A stretch of 64,000 nt of DNA from Belnapia moabensis DSM 16746 (GCF_000745835.1 NZ_JQKB01000015.1:51760-115759); one strand, 5' to 3'; positions 49,870 through 59,173 are shown, numbered from the stretch's first letter. Notes: generated by a model from the letters alone, not told the origin. Numbers and translations: made by a program.

Positions 49870-50012
49870 GCAGCATCCGTGATCCGACACGGAAAACTCA
49901 TCCCATCCATGGGGCGGGTCAAGCCGGGCGACATGGATTTTTCACAAATCCGGAACGCCATTGTCATCGGAGCCCACTAGAGCCGCCCCGCAATCGAGAC
50001 GAAGGGGCCGGC

Positions 50013-51149
50013 GTGGCAGGCATCACCATCACTGGAGTGGTCAAAGGATTTGGTGCCACGCCGGTGTTGCGGGGCGTGTCGCTCGCGGTCGAGCCCGGGG
50101 AATTCGTGGCGCTGGTCGGACCGTCGGGCTGCGGCAAGACGACGCTGATGCGCATCATCGCCGGGATTGAAACGGCGGATGCCGGCGAGATCGTGATCAA
50201 CGAGCGAGCCGTGACGCGGCTCAGGCCGGCGGAGCGGGACATAGCGATGGTGTTCCAGTCCTATGCGCTCTACCCGCATCTGACGGTGCGGGAGAACATC
50301 GCCGTGCCGCTGGCGATGCGGCGGCTCTCGGTGCTGGAGCGGCTGCCGCTGCTCGGGCGGCTGCTGCCGGGGGCACGGAGGAAGCGGGCGTCGATCGGCG
50401 ATGAGGTGCGTCGGGCGGCGGCGCCGCTGGGGCTCGAGCCGCTGCTGGACCGGCGGCCGGGGCAGCTTTCCGGCGGGCAGCGGCAGCGGGTGGCGCTGGC
50501 GCGGGCGGTGGTGCGCCGGCCGGCGGCCTTCCTGATGGACGAGCCGCTCTCCAACCTCGATGCGGCGCTGCGCGTGCAGACGCGGCGGGAGATCGTCGAC
50601 ATCCATCGGGCAGCGGGCGTCGCCACGCTCTATGTCACGCATGACCAGGCCGAGGCGCTGACCATGGCGGACAAGGTCGCCGTCATGATGGGCGGCGAGT
50701 TGCTGCAGGTGGCCACGCCTGAGGCGATCTATGCCGATCCGGCCGATCTGCGGGTCGCGGGCTTCATCGGCTCGCCGCGCATCAACACATTGGCGGCGGA
50801 AGCGGATGCAGAGGGGCGGGTGCGCGTCGCGGGGGTGCCTGCCGGCCTGCGGGCGGAGGCATGCGGGGCGCTGACGCTCGCCTTGCGGCCGGAGGCGCTG
50901 CGGCCGGCGGCGAAGGGATTGCCGGTGGCGATCGAGCATCTGGAATTCCTCGGCGACGGGCTGCTGCTGCATGCGCGGCATGTGCCGGATGGGGCGGCGC
51001 TGGTCGCCCGGCTGGAGCCGGAGGCGCGGGAGGGGTTGCAGCCGGGGGCGGCGCTCAGGCTCGGCTTCGCGCCGGGGCGGGCGCTGCTGTTCGGCGCCGA
51101 TGGCCGGCGGGTGGCGGCGCGGGCGGATGCCGGGCTGGTGCCGGCGTGA
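50013..51149 (+). CDS. ABC transporter ATP-binding protein, UgpC/MalK type
   Basis: 378 residues from a GTG start. Walker A G-P-S-G-C-G-K-T-T (about residues 36-44), signature L-S-G-G-Q (about 152-156), Walker B F-L-M-D-E-P-L-S-N-L-D-A, and the switch T-H-D-Q-A-E-A. The C-terminal third is a TOBE/OB-type regulatory domain (L-A-L-R-P-E-A-L). A slightly longer helical segment (about residues 108-130, R-L-S-V-L-E-R-L-P-L-L-G-R-L-L) precedes the signature. It is the first gene of an importer with two permeases and a binding protein, overlapping the first permease by 4 bases. Confidence 0.93.
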   Translation: MAGITITGVVKGFGATPVLRGVSLAVEPGEFVALVGPSGCGKTTLMRIIAGIETADAGEIVINERAVTRLRPAERDIAMVFQSYALYPHLTVRENIAVPLAMRRLSVLERLPLLGRLLPGARRKRASIGDEVRRAAAPLGLEPLLDRRPGQLSGGQRQRVALARAVVRRPAAFLMDEPLSNLDAALRVQTRREIVDIHRAAGVATLYVTHDQAEALTMADKVAVMMGGELLQVATPEAIYADPADLRVAGFIGSPRINTLAAEADAEGRVRVAGVPAGLRAEACGALTLALRPEALRPAAKGLPVAIEHLEFLGDGLLLHARHVPDGAALVARLEPEAREGLQPGAALRLGFAPGRALLFGADGRRVAARADAGLVPA

Positions 51150-52027
51150 AGCGGCTTGCCGGAGAGGCGTTGGCCGGGGCGCTGATGACGCTGCCGGCGG
51201 GCATCGCCTATCTGCTGCTGCTGCTCCTGCCGACGCTGGCGACGGTGCTGCTGGCCTTCACCGATTACGAGCTGGGGGCGACGGCGCTCGGCTGGATCGG
51301 GCTCGATAATTTCCGCGAGATGCTGGCGGACCGGGGCTTCGGCGTCTCGGTGCGGAACACGCTGGTCTATGTCGGGCTGGTGACGCCGGTCTCCATTCTC
51401 GGCGGCCTCGGGCTCGCCCTGCTGGTGGAGGCGGGGGCCAGGGGGCGGGCCTTCTTCCGGGCCGTGTTCTTCCTGCCCGTCGTCTCGCTTACGGTCGCCA
51501 TGGCGGCGGCCTGGCAGTACCTGCTGCATCCGACCATCGGGCCGGTGAATGCGGCGCTGCGGGCAATGGGGGTGGGGACGCCCTTCTGGCTGTCCTCCTC
51601 CGATACCGTGCTGCTGAGCCTCGCCGCCATCGGCGTCTGGGAGAGCATCGGCTTCAACATGGTGCTGTTCATGGCGGGTCTCACCGCCATTCCGCGCGAG
51701 CTCTATGCCGCCGCCGAGGTGGATGGGGCGCGGGGCGGGTTCGACCGCTTCCGGCTGGTGACATGGCCGCTGCTCGGGCCGACGACGCTCTTCGTGCTGA
51801 CCATCAGCATGATCCGCTCGCTCCGTGTCTTCGACACGGTGGCGGTGCTGACGCAGGGCGGGCCGAACAAGGCCTCCGAGGTGCTGCTCTTCACCATGTA
51901 CCAGCAGGGCTTCACCTATCTGCGGCTCGGCTATTCGGCGGCGATCACTCTTGTCTTCCTCGCCGTGGTGCTGGCGCTGATGTGGGTGCAGACGCGGGTG
52001 CTGGACAAGCGGGTGCATTACGCATGA
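51146..52027 (+). CDS. Ugp-like ABC transporter permease (UgpA type)
   Basis: 293 residues from a GTG overlapping the preceding stop (GTGA). Six membrane helices. The E-A-A motif region is L-Y-A-A-A-E-V-D-G-A-R-G-G-F-D-R-F and the family V-F-D-T-V-A-V-L-T-Q-G-G-P block is present. It pairs with the next permease in a carbohydrate/glycerol-phosphate-type importer. Confidence 0.92.
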   Translation: MKRLAGEALAGALMTLPAGIAYLLLLLLPTLATVLLAFTDYELGATALGWIGLDNFREMLADRGFGVSVRNTLVYVGLVTPVSILGGLGLALLVEAGARGRAFFRAVFFLPVVSLTVAMAAAWQYLLHPTIGPVNAALRAMGVGTPFWLSSSDTVLLSLAAIGVWESIGFNMVLFMAGLTAIPRELYAAAEVDGARGGFDRFRLVTWPLLGPTTLFVLTISMIRSLRVFDTVAVLTQGGPNKASEVLLFTMYQQGFTYLRLGYSAAITLVFLAVVLALMWVQTRVLDKRVHYA

Positions 52028-52833
52028 GGGCGCGGATCGCGGTGCTGGCGCTGCTCGGTGCGCTGGTGCTGATGCCCTATCTCTGGATGGTAGCGGCGAG
52101 CGTGAAGCCGGTGAGCGAGATCTTCCGCGCCTCGCTCTCGATCTGGCCGGAGCAATTCGCGGCGGCCGAGAATTACGGCAAGGTGCTGGCCCGCGTGCCG
52201 GTGCTGCACTACCTCTGGAACGGCGTCGTCGTCTGCGGCGGCATCCTCCTCTTCCAGCTGCTCTTCGCGGTGCCGGCGGGGTATGCGCTGGCGAAGCTGC
52301 GCTTCCCGGGGCGGGGGATCGCCTTCGGCGCGGTGATGCTCGGGCTGCTGGTGCCGCCGCATGTGCCGGCGCTGCCGCTCTATGTGGCGGCGAGCGGGAT
52401 GGGGCTGCTCGACAGCTACACCGCGCTGATCGCGCCCTTCACCATCTCGGCCTTCGCCATCTTCCTGTTCCGCCAGTTCTTCAGTGCGCTGCCGGACGAC
52501 CTGCTGCATGCGGCGCGGCTGGACGGGATGGGGGAATGGTCGATCGTCTGGCGCGTGGTGCTGCCCAATGCCTGGCCGGCGGCGACGGCCTTCGCCATCT
52601 TCTCCGTCGTCAGCCATTGGAACGACCTGTTCTGGCCGCTGATCGTCGTGCAGGGGCATGAGCATGCGACGCCGGCGCTCGGCGTCCTCTATTTCCGCTC
52701 TGAGGAAGCGGGCGACGATTTCGGCGCGATGATGGCGGCGGCCGTGCTGATGACGCTGCCGCTCGTCCTTGCCTTCCTGCTGGCGCAACGCCGCTTCGTG
52801 GAAGGCATCGCCACTACCGGACTCAAAGGCTGA
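52024..52833 (+). CDS. Ugp-like ABC transporter permease (UgpE type)
   Basis: 269 residues, six membrane helices. E-A-A motif region: L-L-H-A-A-R-L-D-G-M-G-E-W-S-I-V. The early W-M-V-A-A-S-V-K-P block is typical of carbohydrate-type permeases. Its ATG overlaps the previous stop by 4 bases. Confidence 0.92.
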   Translation: MRARIAVLALLGALVLMPYLWMVAASVKPVSEIFRASLSIWPEQFAAAENYGKVLARVPVLHYLWNGVVVCGGILLFQLLFAVPAGYALAKLRFPGRGIAFGAVMLGLLVPPHVPALPLYVAASGMGLLDSYTALIAPFTISAFAIFLFRQFFSALPDDLLHAARLDGMGEWSIVWRVVLPNAWPAATAFAIFSVVSHWNDLFWPLIVVQGHEHATPALGVLYFRSEEAGDDFGAMMAAAVLMTLPLVLAFLLAQRRFVEGIATTGLKG

Positions 52834-52848
52834 CAGAAGGAGACGATC

Positions 52849-54129
52849 ATGGCCTTGCTCACTCGCCGCGCGGCATTCGCGCTCGGCACCATGGCGCTTG
52901 CCGCGCCGCGTATCGGCCGGGCGCAGGCGCCGGTTTCCATCACAGTGCATTACGCGCAGCCTTTCATCTACAAGGAGAGCTACGACGCGATCGCGGCGGT
53001 CTTCGCGAAGCGCGAGCCGAACATCCAGGTCGAGTTCGTCACCACGCCGAACTACGAGGAGGGCATGCAGCTCATCCTGCGGCAGCAGGCGGTGGGGCGG
53101 ATGCCGGACCTCACCTATCAAGGCTTCAACCGGCTGCGGCTCTTCGCCGAGCGCGGCATCGCCCAGGATCTGATGCCGCTGCTGACGGCGGAGGGTGACC
53201 CGGCCTCGCTCGGCTATGCGCCGAACTTGCTGGCGCTCGGACATTTCGGCGGGTTCCAGGCGGGGCTGGCCTTCGCCGCTTCCAACCCCGTCTGCTTCTA
53301 CAATGCGGATCTGGTGCGGCGTGCTGGCGGCGACCCGGACCGGATGCCGACGGACTGGGACGGGCATATCGCGCTTTCCCGCCGCATCAAGGCGCTCGGC
53401 GATGGGACGGAGGGCATGTTCTATCGCTGGATGGGCGATGACTGGATGTTCTCCGCCCTGCTCTTCGGCCATGGCGGACGGATGCTGACCGAGGATGAGC
53501 GCGATATCGGCTTCGCCGGGCGCGAGGGGCTGGAGAGCCTCAGGCTGATCGACCGCATGGTGAAGGAGGGCGGCATGCCCAATCTCACCACGGATGCGGC
53601 GCAGCAGGCCTTCGCCGCCGGCAAGCTCGGGATGATGTACTGGACGACGGCGGTGCTGCGCGGGGCAATCCAGCAGGTCGGCCGGAATTTCGAGCTGCGC
53701 ACCGGGCCGATGCCGGTCATCGATGCCGAGAAGGGGCGGCTGCCGACCGGCGGCGCGGCGGGGATGCTGACGGCGAAGGACCCGGCGAAGCGCGAGGCGG
53801 CGTGGAAATTCCTCCGCTTCTCGACCAGCCCCGAGGGTACGGCGCTGATGGCGCGGAACACCGGCTACATCCCGATGAACCAGATCGCCATCGACGATCC
53901 ACGCTGGCTCGGCGAGTTCTACCGCGACAATCCGCTCTACACGACGGCGGTGAAGCAGGTGCCGATCTCGATCCCGTGGTATGCCTTCCCCGGTGCCAAC
54001 AGCGTGCGGGTGACGCAGGTGATCGTCGACAACACGGCGCGCATCGTGGAACAACGGGCGACGCCGGAGCAGGTCCTGCCCGAGATGGCGGCCGAGGTGC
54101 GCCGGCTGCTGCCACGGCGGGGAACCTGA
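52849..54129 (+). CDS. Extracellular solute-binding protein, family 1 (UgpB-like), Tat signal
   Basis: 426 residues. Signal with L-T-R-R-A-A-F-A-L-G and cleavage after G-R-A-Q-A. The mature part is a UgpB/MalE-type protein: I-T-V-H-Y, F-A-K-R-E-P-N-I-Q-V-E-F and the A-W-K-F-L-R-F-S-T-S-P-E-G block near the C-terminus. Ligand likely a sugar, polyol phosphate or phosphodiester; the neighbouring phosphodiesterase favours a phosphorus compound, but this is inference. The next start overlaps its stop by one base. Confidence 0.92.
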   Translation: MALLTRRAAFALGTMALAAPRIGRAQAPVSITVHYAQPFIYKESYDAIAAVFAKREPNIQVEFVTTPNYEEGMQLILRQQAVGRMPDLTYQGFNRLRLFAERGIAQDLMPLLTAEGDPASLGYAPNLLALGHFGGFQAGLAFAASNPVCFYNADLVRRAGGDPDRMPTDWDGHIALSRRIKALGDGTEGMFYRWMGDDWMFSALLFGHGGRMLTEDERDIGFAGREGLESLRLIDRMVKEGGMPNLTTDAAQQAFAAGKLGMMYWTTAVLRGAIQQVGRNFELRTGPMPVIDAEKGRLPTGGAAGMLTAKDPAKREAAWKFLRFSTSPEGTALMARNTGYIPMNQIAIDDPRWLGEFYRDNPLYTTAVKQVPISIPWYAFPGANSVRVTQVIVDNTARIVEQRATPEQVLPEMAAEVRRLLPRRGT

Positions 54130-54938
54130 TGACCACCATCCTGCAAGTCTCGGACGCGCATCTCGCGCCTCGAAACGGGTTGTTTCGCGAGAACCTGGCG
54201 CGGCTGAGGGAGTGGGCGGAGGCGGCGAAGCCCGATCTGCTGATCGCCAGCGGCGACCTGTCGCTGGACGGGGCGGACCGGGAGGAGGATCTGGCCCTCG
54301 CGGTGGAGACGCTGCGGGGCTTTCCGGCGCCGCTGCTCGCCATCCCCGGCAACCACGATGTCGGCAGCCACCCGCGCACCATGCCGGCGCAGCCGGTGGA
54401 TGCGGCGCGGCTCGAACGCTTTCGGCGCGTGGCGGGGCCGGACTGGTGGATGCGGGACGTGCCGGGCTGGCGGATCGTCGGCCTCGATACCGAGATCATG
54501 GGGACGGGCCTGCCGGACGAGGAGGTGCAGGCCGGCTTCATCGCCGAGGCGGCGGCGACGGAGCGGCGGATCGCGCTCTTCCTGCACAAGCCGGTCTTCA
54601 TCACCGAGCCAGGGGATCCGACCTTCGATTACTGGTCGGTGCCGCCCCATGCGCGGGCGGCGCTGGCGCCGGTGCTGGAGCATCCCAGGCTGCGGCTGGT
54701 GGCCTCGGGGCATCTGCACCTGCATCACGGCTTCCAGCGAGGCGCGGTGCGCTATGCCTGGGCGCCGCCCGCCTCCTTCGTCGTCGATCCGCCGCAGGAC
54801 GGGTTGCCGGGCGAGCGCTGCACCGGGGCGCTGCTGCACCGGCTGCTGGAGGACGAGGTGGAGACCGTTCTCGTCTCGCCCGAGGGGATGGAACTGCCTT
54901 GGCTCTCGGCGATCCGGGCGCAGACCTATCCGGGCTGA
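54129..54938 (+). CDS. Metallophosphoesterase, CpdA-like (class III phosphodiesterase)
   Basis: 269 residues from an ATG sharing one base with the previous stop. Calcineurin-like motifs: Q-V-S-D-A-H-L, the A-S-G-D-L-S-L block, I-P-G-N-H-D-V-G and the late S-G-H-L-H-L-H. No signal, so it acts on imported substrate in the cytoplasm. Candidate phosphodiester hydrolase for the importer upstream. Its 3' end overlaps the convergent HD gene by 13 bases. Confidence 0.88.
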   Translation: MTTILQVSDAHLAPRNGLFRENLARLREWAEAAKPDLLIASGDLSLDGADREEDLALAVETLRGFPAPLLAIPGNHDVGSHPRTMPAQPVDAARLERFRRVAGPDWWMRDVPGWRIVGLDTEIMGTGLPDEEVQAGFIAEAAATERRIALFLHKPVFITEPGDPTFDYWSVPPHARAALAPVLEHPRLRLVASGHLHLHHGFQRGAVRYAWAPPASFVVDPPQDGLPGERCTGALLHRLLEDEVETVLVSPEGMELPWLSAIRAQTYPG

Positions 54939-55483
54939 CGGATGCAGGCGGCGACGTAGGGCATGAAGTGGGTGACGGGGGGTGTCTCGAGCCCCTTCAC
55001 CTTGGCCTGCTCGTCGAAGCGGCGGAGCTGGACGGCAGCGTCCGCTTCAGGGATGGCGCGGAAGGCGGCGACTTCCTCGGCCGACATCGGGCCGCCTTGC
55101 AGCTCCAGACTGCGTACGGAATCCGGGGCGAGCTTGCCGAAATAGTCGCTCTCCGTCGCGCAGAGGTAGCGCTTGGCGGCGACATGGAGGCGGACGGGCT
55201 CCGTCACCTCCGGCCCGAACCAGCGGATGAGAAAGGCGTGGCCCATCGCCTCATGCTCGTCGTCGATGCCTTCGGCCGCAGGATTCTCGCCGAGGTCGTG
55301 AACCAGGTGGCCGATGTCGTGCATCAGCGCGGCGGCGATCAGCGCGGGCGGGCAGCCCTGCCGCTCCGCCAGCCAAGCGGATTGCAGCGCGTGCTGGCGC
55401 TGGTTGATCTCGGCGAGGCCGTACTGGCCGTCGGCCTTGAGCGTCAGCAGCTCCTCGATCCGGGCGAGGCGGGGGTCAGTCAT
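54926..55483 (-). CDS. PhnZ-like HD-domain mixed-valent diiron oxygenase
   Basis: 185 residues from the ATG at 55483. Family features: His31 in Q-R-Q-H-A-L-Q, His55-Asp56 in A-L-M-H-D-I-G-H, His77 in D-D-E-H-E, H-V-A-A-K-R-Y-L (His100, Lys104) and L-E-L-Q-G-G-P-M-S-A-E-E. PhnZ cleaves the C-P bond of 2-amino-1-hydroxyethylphosphonate by O2. The position matching PhnZ Glu27, which contacts the substrate amine, appears to be Ala24. No PhnY-like hydroxylase is adjacent. It may act on another phosphonate or phosphate compound. Confidence 0.82.
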   Translation of the reverse strand: MTDPRLARIEELLTLKADGQYGLAEINQRQHALQSAWLAERQGCPPALIAAALMHDIGHLVHDLGENPAAEGIDDEHEAMGHAFLIRWFGPEVTEPVRLHVAAKRYLCATESDYFGKLAPDSVRSLELQGGPMSAEEVAAFRAIPEADAAVQLRRFDEQAKVKGLETPPVTHFMPYVAACIRQPG

Positions 55484-55612
55484 GCGGGTACCCTGCGGTC
55501 TGCGATCGGGGCCGAAGATTATGGCGGGCCCGCCCATGCCGTACACGGGTGGGGCGGCTTCCAGGCTGATGTTTCATCGCATTGTCGCAATCGCCGGCCG
55601 GGACCGGCGCGG

Positions 55613-55640
55613 TTGACACCACCGGCGCGGGGATTACCGT
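55613..55640 (+). promoter_or_regulatory. Possible sigma-70-type promoter before the cupin gene
   Basis: TTGACA (55613-55618), 16-base spacer, TACCGT (55635-55640). The -35 element is perfect; the -10 is poor. Followed by AAGGAGG (55660-55666), 7 bases before the ATG. Low confidence. Confidence 0.35.
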
Positions 55641-55673
55641 CCATCGGTCCATCACACGCAAGGAGGCCAGGCC

Positions 55674-56189
55674 ATGGCCCTGACGCTCGAGCAATTCGCC
55701 GCCGATTGCCACGCCGCCCTCAAGTCCCATCCCGGCACCGAGGGGCGGGTCGCGGTCTGCGAGCTGGTGCAGAAGGCCTTGCAGGACCGCGAATTCGTCG
55801 CCTCGATCCTGCCCGAGGGCACGCCGGAGCGGAAGGTCATCTATGAGGATCCGGAGCTCGGTTTCGCCATCCTCGCCCATGCCTATGTCGGGGCGAAGAG
55901 CAGCACGCCGCATGACCACGGCCCCTCCTGGGCGATCTACGGCCAGGCCGAGGGCGAGACGATCATGACTGACTACGAATGCCTCGCCCGCCCGACCGAG
56001 AGCACGCCTGGCAAGGCGAAGCCGGTGCGCGACTACTCGCTACAGCCAGGCGATGCCTATCTCTACGAGCCGGGCGAGCTGCACGCCCCCCGCCGCGACG
56101 GCCCGACCCGGCTGCTGCGGATCGAGGGCATGAACATGGACCGGGTGAAGCGCCTGCCTTATGTGGCGGTGACCGAAGCGGCGGCCTGA
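55674..56189 (+). CDS. Cupin-type (cysteine dioxygenase-like) protein
   Basis: 171 residues. Beta-helix fold predicted with metal-site pattern P-H-D-H-G-P-S-W (about residues 80-86) and the later E-P-G-E-L-H-A-P. An excellent ribosome-binding site (AAGGAGG) is present. Related proteins are annotated as predicted metal-dependent enzymes of the double-stranded beta-helix superfamily, some acting like thiol dioxygenases. Its position 75 bases before a molybdenum hydroxylase/Sox-type operon makes a role in sulfur chemistry attractive but unproven. Confidence 0.7.
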   Translation: MALTLEQFAADCHAALKSHPGTEGRVAVCELVQKALQDREFVASILPEGTPERKVIYEDPELGFAILAHAYVGAKSSTPHDHGPSWAIYGQAEGETIMTDYECLARPTESTPGKAKPVRDYSLQPGDAYLYEPGELHAPRRDGPTRLLRIEGMNMDRVKRLPYVAVTEAAA

Positions 56190-56264
56190 CCGTCCCGTTG
56201 CAACATCCTGGCCCCGCGCCACCTCCCCCGCTAGGCTGATCGGCGAAAGCTGGGGGAGGGCGGG

Positions 56265-56729
56265 ATGGCCAGGCTCAACATCAACGGGCGCGTCGTCGAT
56301 ATTGCGGTTGAGGACGACACGCCCCTCCTTTGGGCGATCCGCGAGCAGGTGGGGCTGACCGGGACCAAGTACGGCTGCGGCGTCGCCCAGTGCGGCGCCT
56401 GCACCGTGCATGTGGACGGCGTCGCCACCCGCTCCTGCTCGACGCCCGTCTCGGCCTTCGACGAGAACCAGAAGATCGTCACCATCGAGGGGCTCTCGCC
56501 CGATGGCAGCCACCCCCTGCAACGGGCCTGGGTGGCGCTCGACGTGCCGCAATGTGGCTACTGCCAGTCGGGGATGATCATGGCGGCCGCCGCCCTGCTC
56601 GCCGCCAATCCGAAGCCGAGCGATGCCGATATCCGCGGCGAGATCACCAATATCTGCCGCTGCGGCACCTATAACCGCGTCCAGGCCGCCATCAAGCAGG
56701 CGGCCGGCGGCAACCAGGCCAATGGCTGA
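56265..56729 (+). CDS. Molybdenum hydroxylase small subunit, [2Fe-2S] (IorA-like)
   Basis: 154 residues with two [2Fe-2S] clusters: N-terminal plant-ferredoxin type [14 protein letters not shown] and the C-terminal helical domain C-G-Y-C-Q-S-G-M ... C-R-C-G-T-Y. Matches small subunits of isoquinoline 1-oxidoreductase and related aldehyde/nicotinate hydroxylases. Ten bases ahead of the large-subunit gene. Substrate unknown. Confidence 0.93.
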   Translation: MARLNINGRVVDIAVEDDTPLLWAIREQVGLTGTKYGCGVAQCGACTVHVDGVATRSCSTPVSAFDENQKIVTIEGLSPDGSHPLQRAWVALDVPQCGYCQSGMIMAAAALLAANPKPSDADIRGEITNICRCGTYNRVQAAIKQAAGGNQANG

Positions 56730-56739
56730 GGGGGCGGGG

Positions 56740-58935
56740 ATGAACCAGATCGCAAGCCTGAATCGCCGCGGCTTCCTCCAGGTCTCGGCGGCGCTCGGGG
56801 CCTTCACCCTCGGCATCCGCGTACCGGAGGCGGGCGCCCAAGGGGTCGCGCCTCAGGGGGCAGCGCAGGGCGCCACCTCACCCGAGGTCAATGCCTGGGT
56901 GGTGGTGAAGCCGGATGACAGCATCATCATCCGCATCGCCCGCTCGGAGATGGGCCAGGGCACGCTCACCGGCCTCGCCCAGCTCGTGGCCGAGGAGCTG
57001 AATGCCGATTGGTCGAAGGTTTCCACGGAATACCCGACCCCGGGGCAGAACCTGGCGCGCAATCGCGCTTGGGGGAACATGTCCACGGGTGGCAGCCGCG
57101 GCATCCGCGAGAGCCACGAGGTCGTGCGGAAGGGCGGTGCGGCGGCGCGGATGATGCTGGTGGAGGCCGCGGCCCGCGGCTGGGGCGTGCCCGTGACGGA
57201 GTGCCGGGCGGCGAACAGCACCATCACCCACACGCCCTCCGGCCGCACCACCACCTATGGCAAGGTCGCCGAGGCGGCGGCGCGGCTGACGCCGCCGACC
57301 GACATCCCGCTGCGCGACCCGAAGGACTGGACCATCGCCGGCAAGCCGCTGCCGCGGCTGGACACGGTGGACAAGACCAATGGCAAGCAGGTCTATGGCG
57401 CCGACCTGACGCTGCCGGGGATGCTGAATGCGGCCATCCGCGACTGCCCGGTCTTCGGCGGCAAGGTGGCGAGCTTCGACGCGGCCAAGGTCGCCGGGAT
57501 GCCGGGGGTGAAGAAGGTCGTCCCGGTGGGTGAGACCGCCGTTGCGGTCGTCGCCGATACCTGGTGGCGGGCGAAGACGGCGCTCGATGCCCTGCCCATC
57601 ACCTGGGACAACGGGCCGAACGCGCAGGTATCTTCCGCCAGCATCGCTGAGGTGTTGAAGGCGGGGTTGGAGGCGCCAGAGGCCGCCATCGGCAACCGCG
57701 CGGGCGATGCCAAGGCGGCCATCGCGGGCGCGGCGAAGCGGGTGGAGGCCACCTATGGCTACCCCTTCCAGAACCACGCGACGATGGAGCCGATGAACGC
57801 CACGGCGCTCTGGACGCCGGAGCGCTGCGAGGTCTGGACGCCGACACAGAATGGCGAGGCGGCGCTGGCCGCGGCCTCGGAAGCGGCGGGCCTGCCGCCC
57901 AACAAGTGCGAGGTGTACAAGATCCATCTCGGCGGCGGCTTCGGCCGGCGCGGTGCGGTGCATGACTGGGTGCGCCAGGCGGTCGACATCGCCAAGCAGA
58001 TGCCCGGCACGCCGGTGAAGCTGCTCTGGTCGCGCGAGGAGGACATGATCCACGGGCGCTACCACCCGATCACCCAATGCAAGCTGACGGGCGCGCTGGA
58101 CGCGCAGGGCAACCTGACGGGGCTTGCCATGCGCATCTCCGGCCAGTCGATCGTCGCCGGCATCTTCCCGCAGAACATCCGCGACGGGCGGGACCCGGTG
58201 GTGTTCCAGGGGCTCAGCCCGGGTGGCGAGGAGGGTGCCTTCGGCTATGCCATCCCGAACATCCTCATCGATCATGCGATGCGCAACCCGCATGTGCCGC
58301 CAGGCTTCTGGCGCGGGGTGAATCTCAACCAGAATGCAGTCTATGTAGAATGCTTCATGGACGAGCTGGCGCATGCGGCGGGCAAGGACCCGCTGGAGTT
58401 CCGGCGGGCTCTTCTGAAGAACAGTCCGAAGCACCTCGCTGTTCTGAACGCGGTCGCCGAGCGCGGCGGCTGGGGCCAGCCGGCGCCGGAGGGGCGGGCG
58501 CGCGGCCTCGCCCAGATCATGGGCTTCGGCAGCTATGTCGCGGCCTGCGCCGAGGTCTCGGTCAGCCCGGCAGGCGACCTGACAATCCACAAGATCACCG
58601 CTGCCACCGATCCGGGCCATGCGGTGAACCCGCAGCAGATCGCGGCGCAGGTGGAGGGCTCCTTCGTCTATGGGCTGAGCGCGGCGCTCCATGGCGAATG
58701 CACGGTGGCCGAGGGGCGGATCGAGCAGGAGAATTTCGACACCTATTCGGTGATGCGCATGGCGGAGATGCCGGCGGTGGAGGCGATCTTAATGCCCTCA
58801 GGCGGCTTCTGGGGCGGGGTCGGGGAGCCGACCATCGCCGTCGCGGCGCCGGCGGTGCTGAATGCGATCTTCGCCGCCACCGGCAAGCGGGTGCGGCAGC
58901 TGCCGCTGAAGCATGCGGATCTTCGCAGGGCTTAG
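56740..58935 (+). CDS. Molybdenum hydroxylase large subunit, Mo-binding, Tat-exported (IorB-like)
   Basis: 731 residues from the ATG at 56740; an ATG six codons upstream is possible. N-terminal twin-arginine signal N-R-R-G-F-L-Q-V. Features of xanthine-dehydrogenase-family molybdopterin subunits: S-E-M-G-Q-G-T-L-T-G-L near the start, H-L-G-G-G-F-G-R-R-G and the C-terminal catalytic Glu block G-V-G-E-P-T-I-A. Tat signals are typical of this periplasmic group, which passes electrons to a c-type cytochrome. The next gene, a monohaem cytochrome, overlaps its end by 23 bases. Confidence 0.92.
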   Translation: MNQIASLNRRGFLQVSAALGAFTLGIRVPEAGAQGVAPQGAAQGATSPEVNAWVVVKPDDSIIIRIARSEMGQGTLTGLAQLVAEELNADWSKVSTEYPTPGQNLARNRAWGNMSTGGSRGIRESHEVVRKGGAAARMMLVEAAARGWGVPVTECRAANSTITHTPSGRTTTYGKVAEAAARLTPPTDIPLRDPKDWTIAGKPLPRLDTVDKTNGKQVYGADLTLPGMLNAAIRDCPVFGGKVASFDAAKVAGMPGVKKVVPVGETAVAVVADTWWRAKTALDALPITWDNGPNAQVSSASIAEVLKAGLEAPEAAIGNRAGDAKAAIAGAAKRVEATYGYPFQNHATMEPMNATALWTPERCEVWTPTQNGEAALAAASEAAGLPPNKCEVYKIHLGGGFGRRGAVHDWVRQAVDIAKQMPGTPVKLLWSREEDMIHGRYHPITQCKLTGALDAQGNLTGLAMRISGQSIVAGIFPQNIRDGRDPVVFQGLSPGGEEGAFGYAIPNILIDHAMRNPHVPPGFWRGVNLNQNAVYVECFMDELAHAAGKDPLEFRRALLKNSPKHLAVLNAVAERGGWGQPAPEGRARGLAQIMGFGSYVAACAEVSVSPAGDLTIHKITAATDPGHAVNPQQIAAQVEGSFVYGLSAALHGECTVAEGRIEQENFDTYSVMRMAEMPAVEAILMPSGGFWGGVGEPTIAVAAPAVLNAIFAATGKRVRQLPLKHADLRRA

Positions 58936-59173
58936 CCTCCTGGCAGCGCTGCCGGCCGCGGCGGCGCCTCCGCCGGGGGCCTCCTCCTGTGCCGGCTGCC
59001 ATGGCGGGGGCGGGATGCCGGCCCTCGCCGGGCAGCCGGTGGAGGCGATCGCCGGGGCGATGCTGGCCTACAAGGCGGGCCAGGGATCGCCCACGGTGAT
59101 GGACCGCATCGCCCGCGGCTTCAGCGAGGAAGAAATCCGGGCCATCGCCGCCTGGGTCGCGGCGCCGCGATGA
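58913..59173 (+). CDS. fccA: Monohaem cytochrome c, FccA-like (sulfide dehydrogenase cytochrome subunit)
   Basis: 86 residues. Short signal peptide (L-S-L-L-A-A-L-P-A-A-A-A), one haem motif S-C-A-G-C-H-G, and a Met axial-ligand region T-V-M-D-R-I-A-R-G-F. The pattern P-A-L-A-G-Q-P and E-I-R-A-I-A-A-W matches one half of the dihaem FccA. It overlaps the Mo-hydroxylase large subunit by 23 bases and the flavoprotein by 4, so it may receive electrons from either enzyme. Confidence 0.85.
   Translation: MRIFAGLSLLAALPAAAAPPPGASSCAGCHGGGGMPALAGQPVEAIAGAMLAYKAGQGSPTVMDRIARGFSEEEIRAIAAWVAAPR

Noticed and set aside
49961..49967. TTGTCAT before the ABC operon as a Pho box
   Set aside because: Only one half-site is present; no second repeat at 11-base phase.
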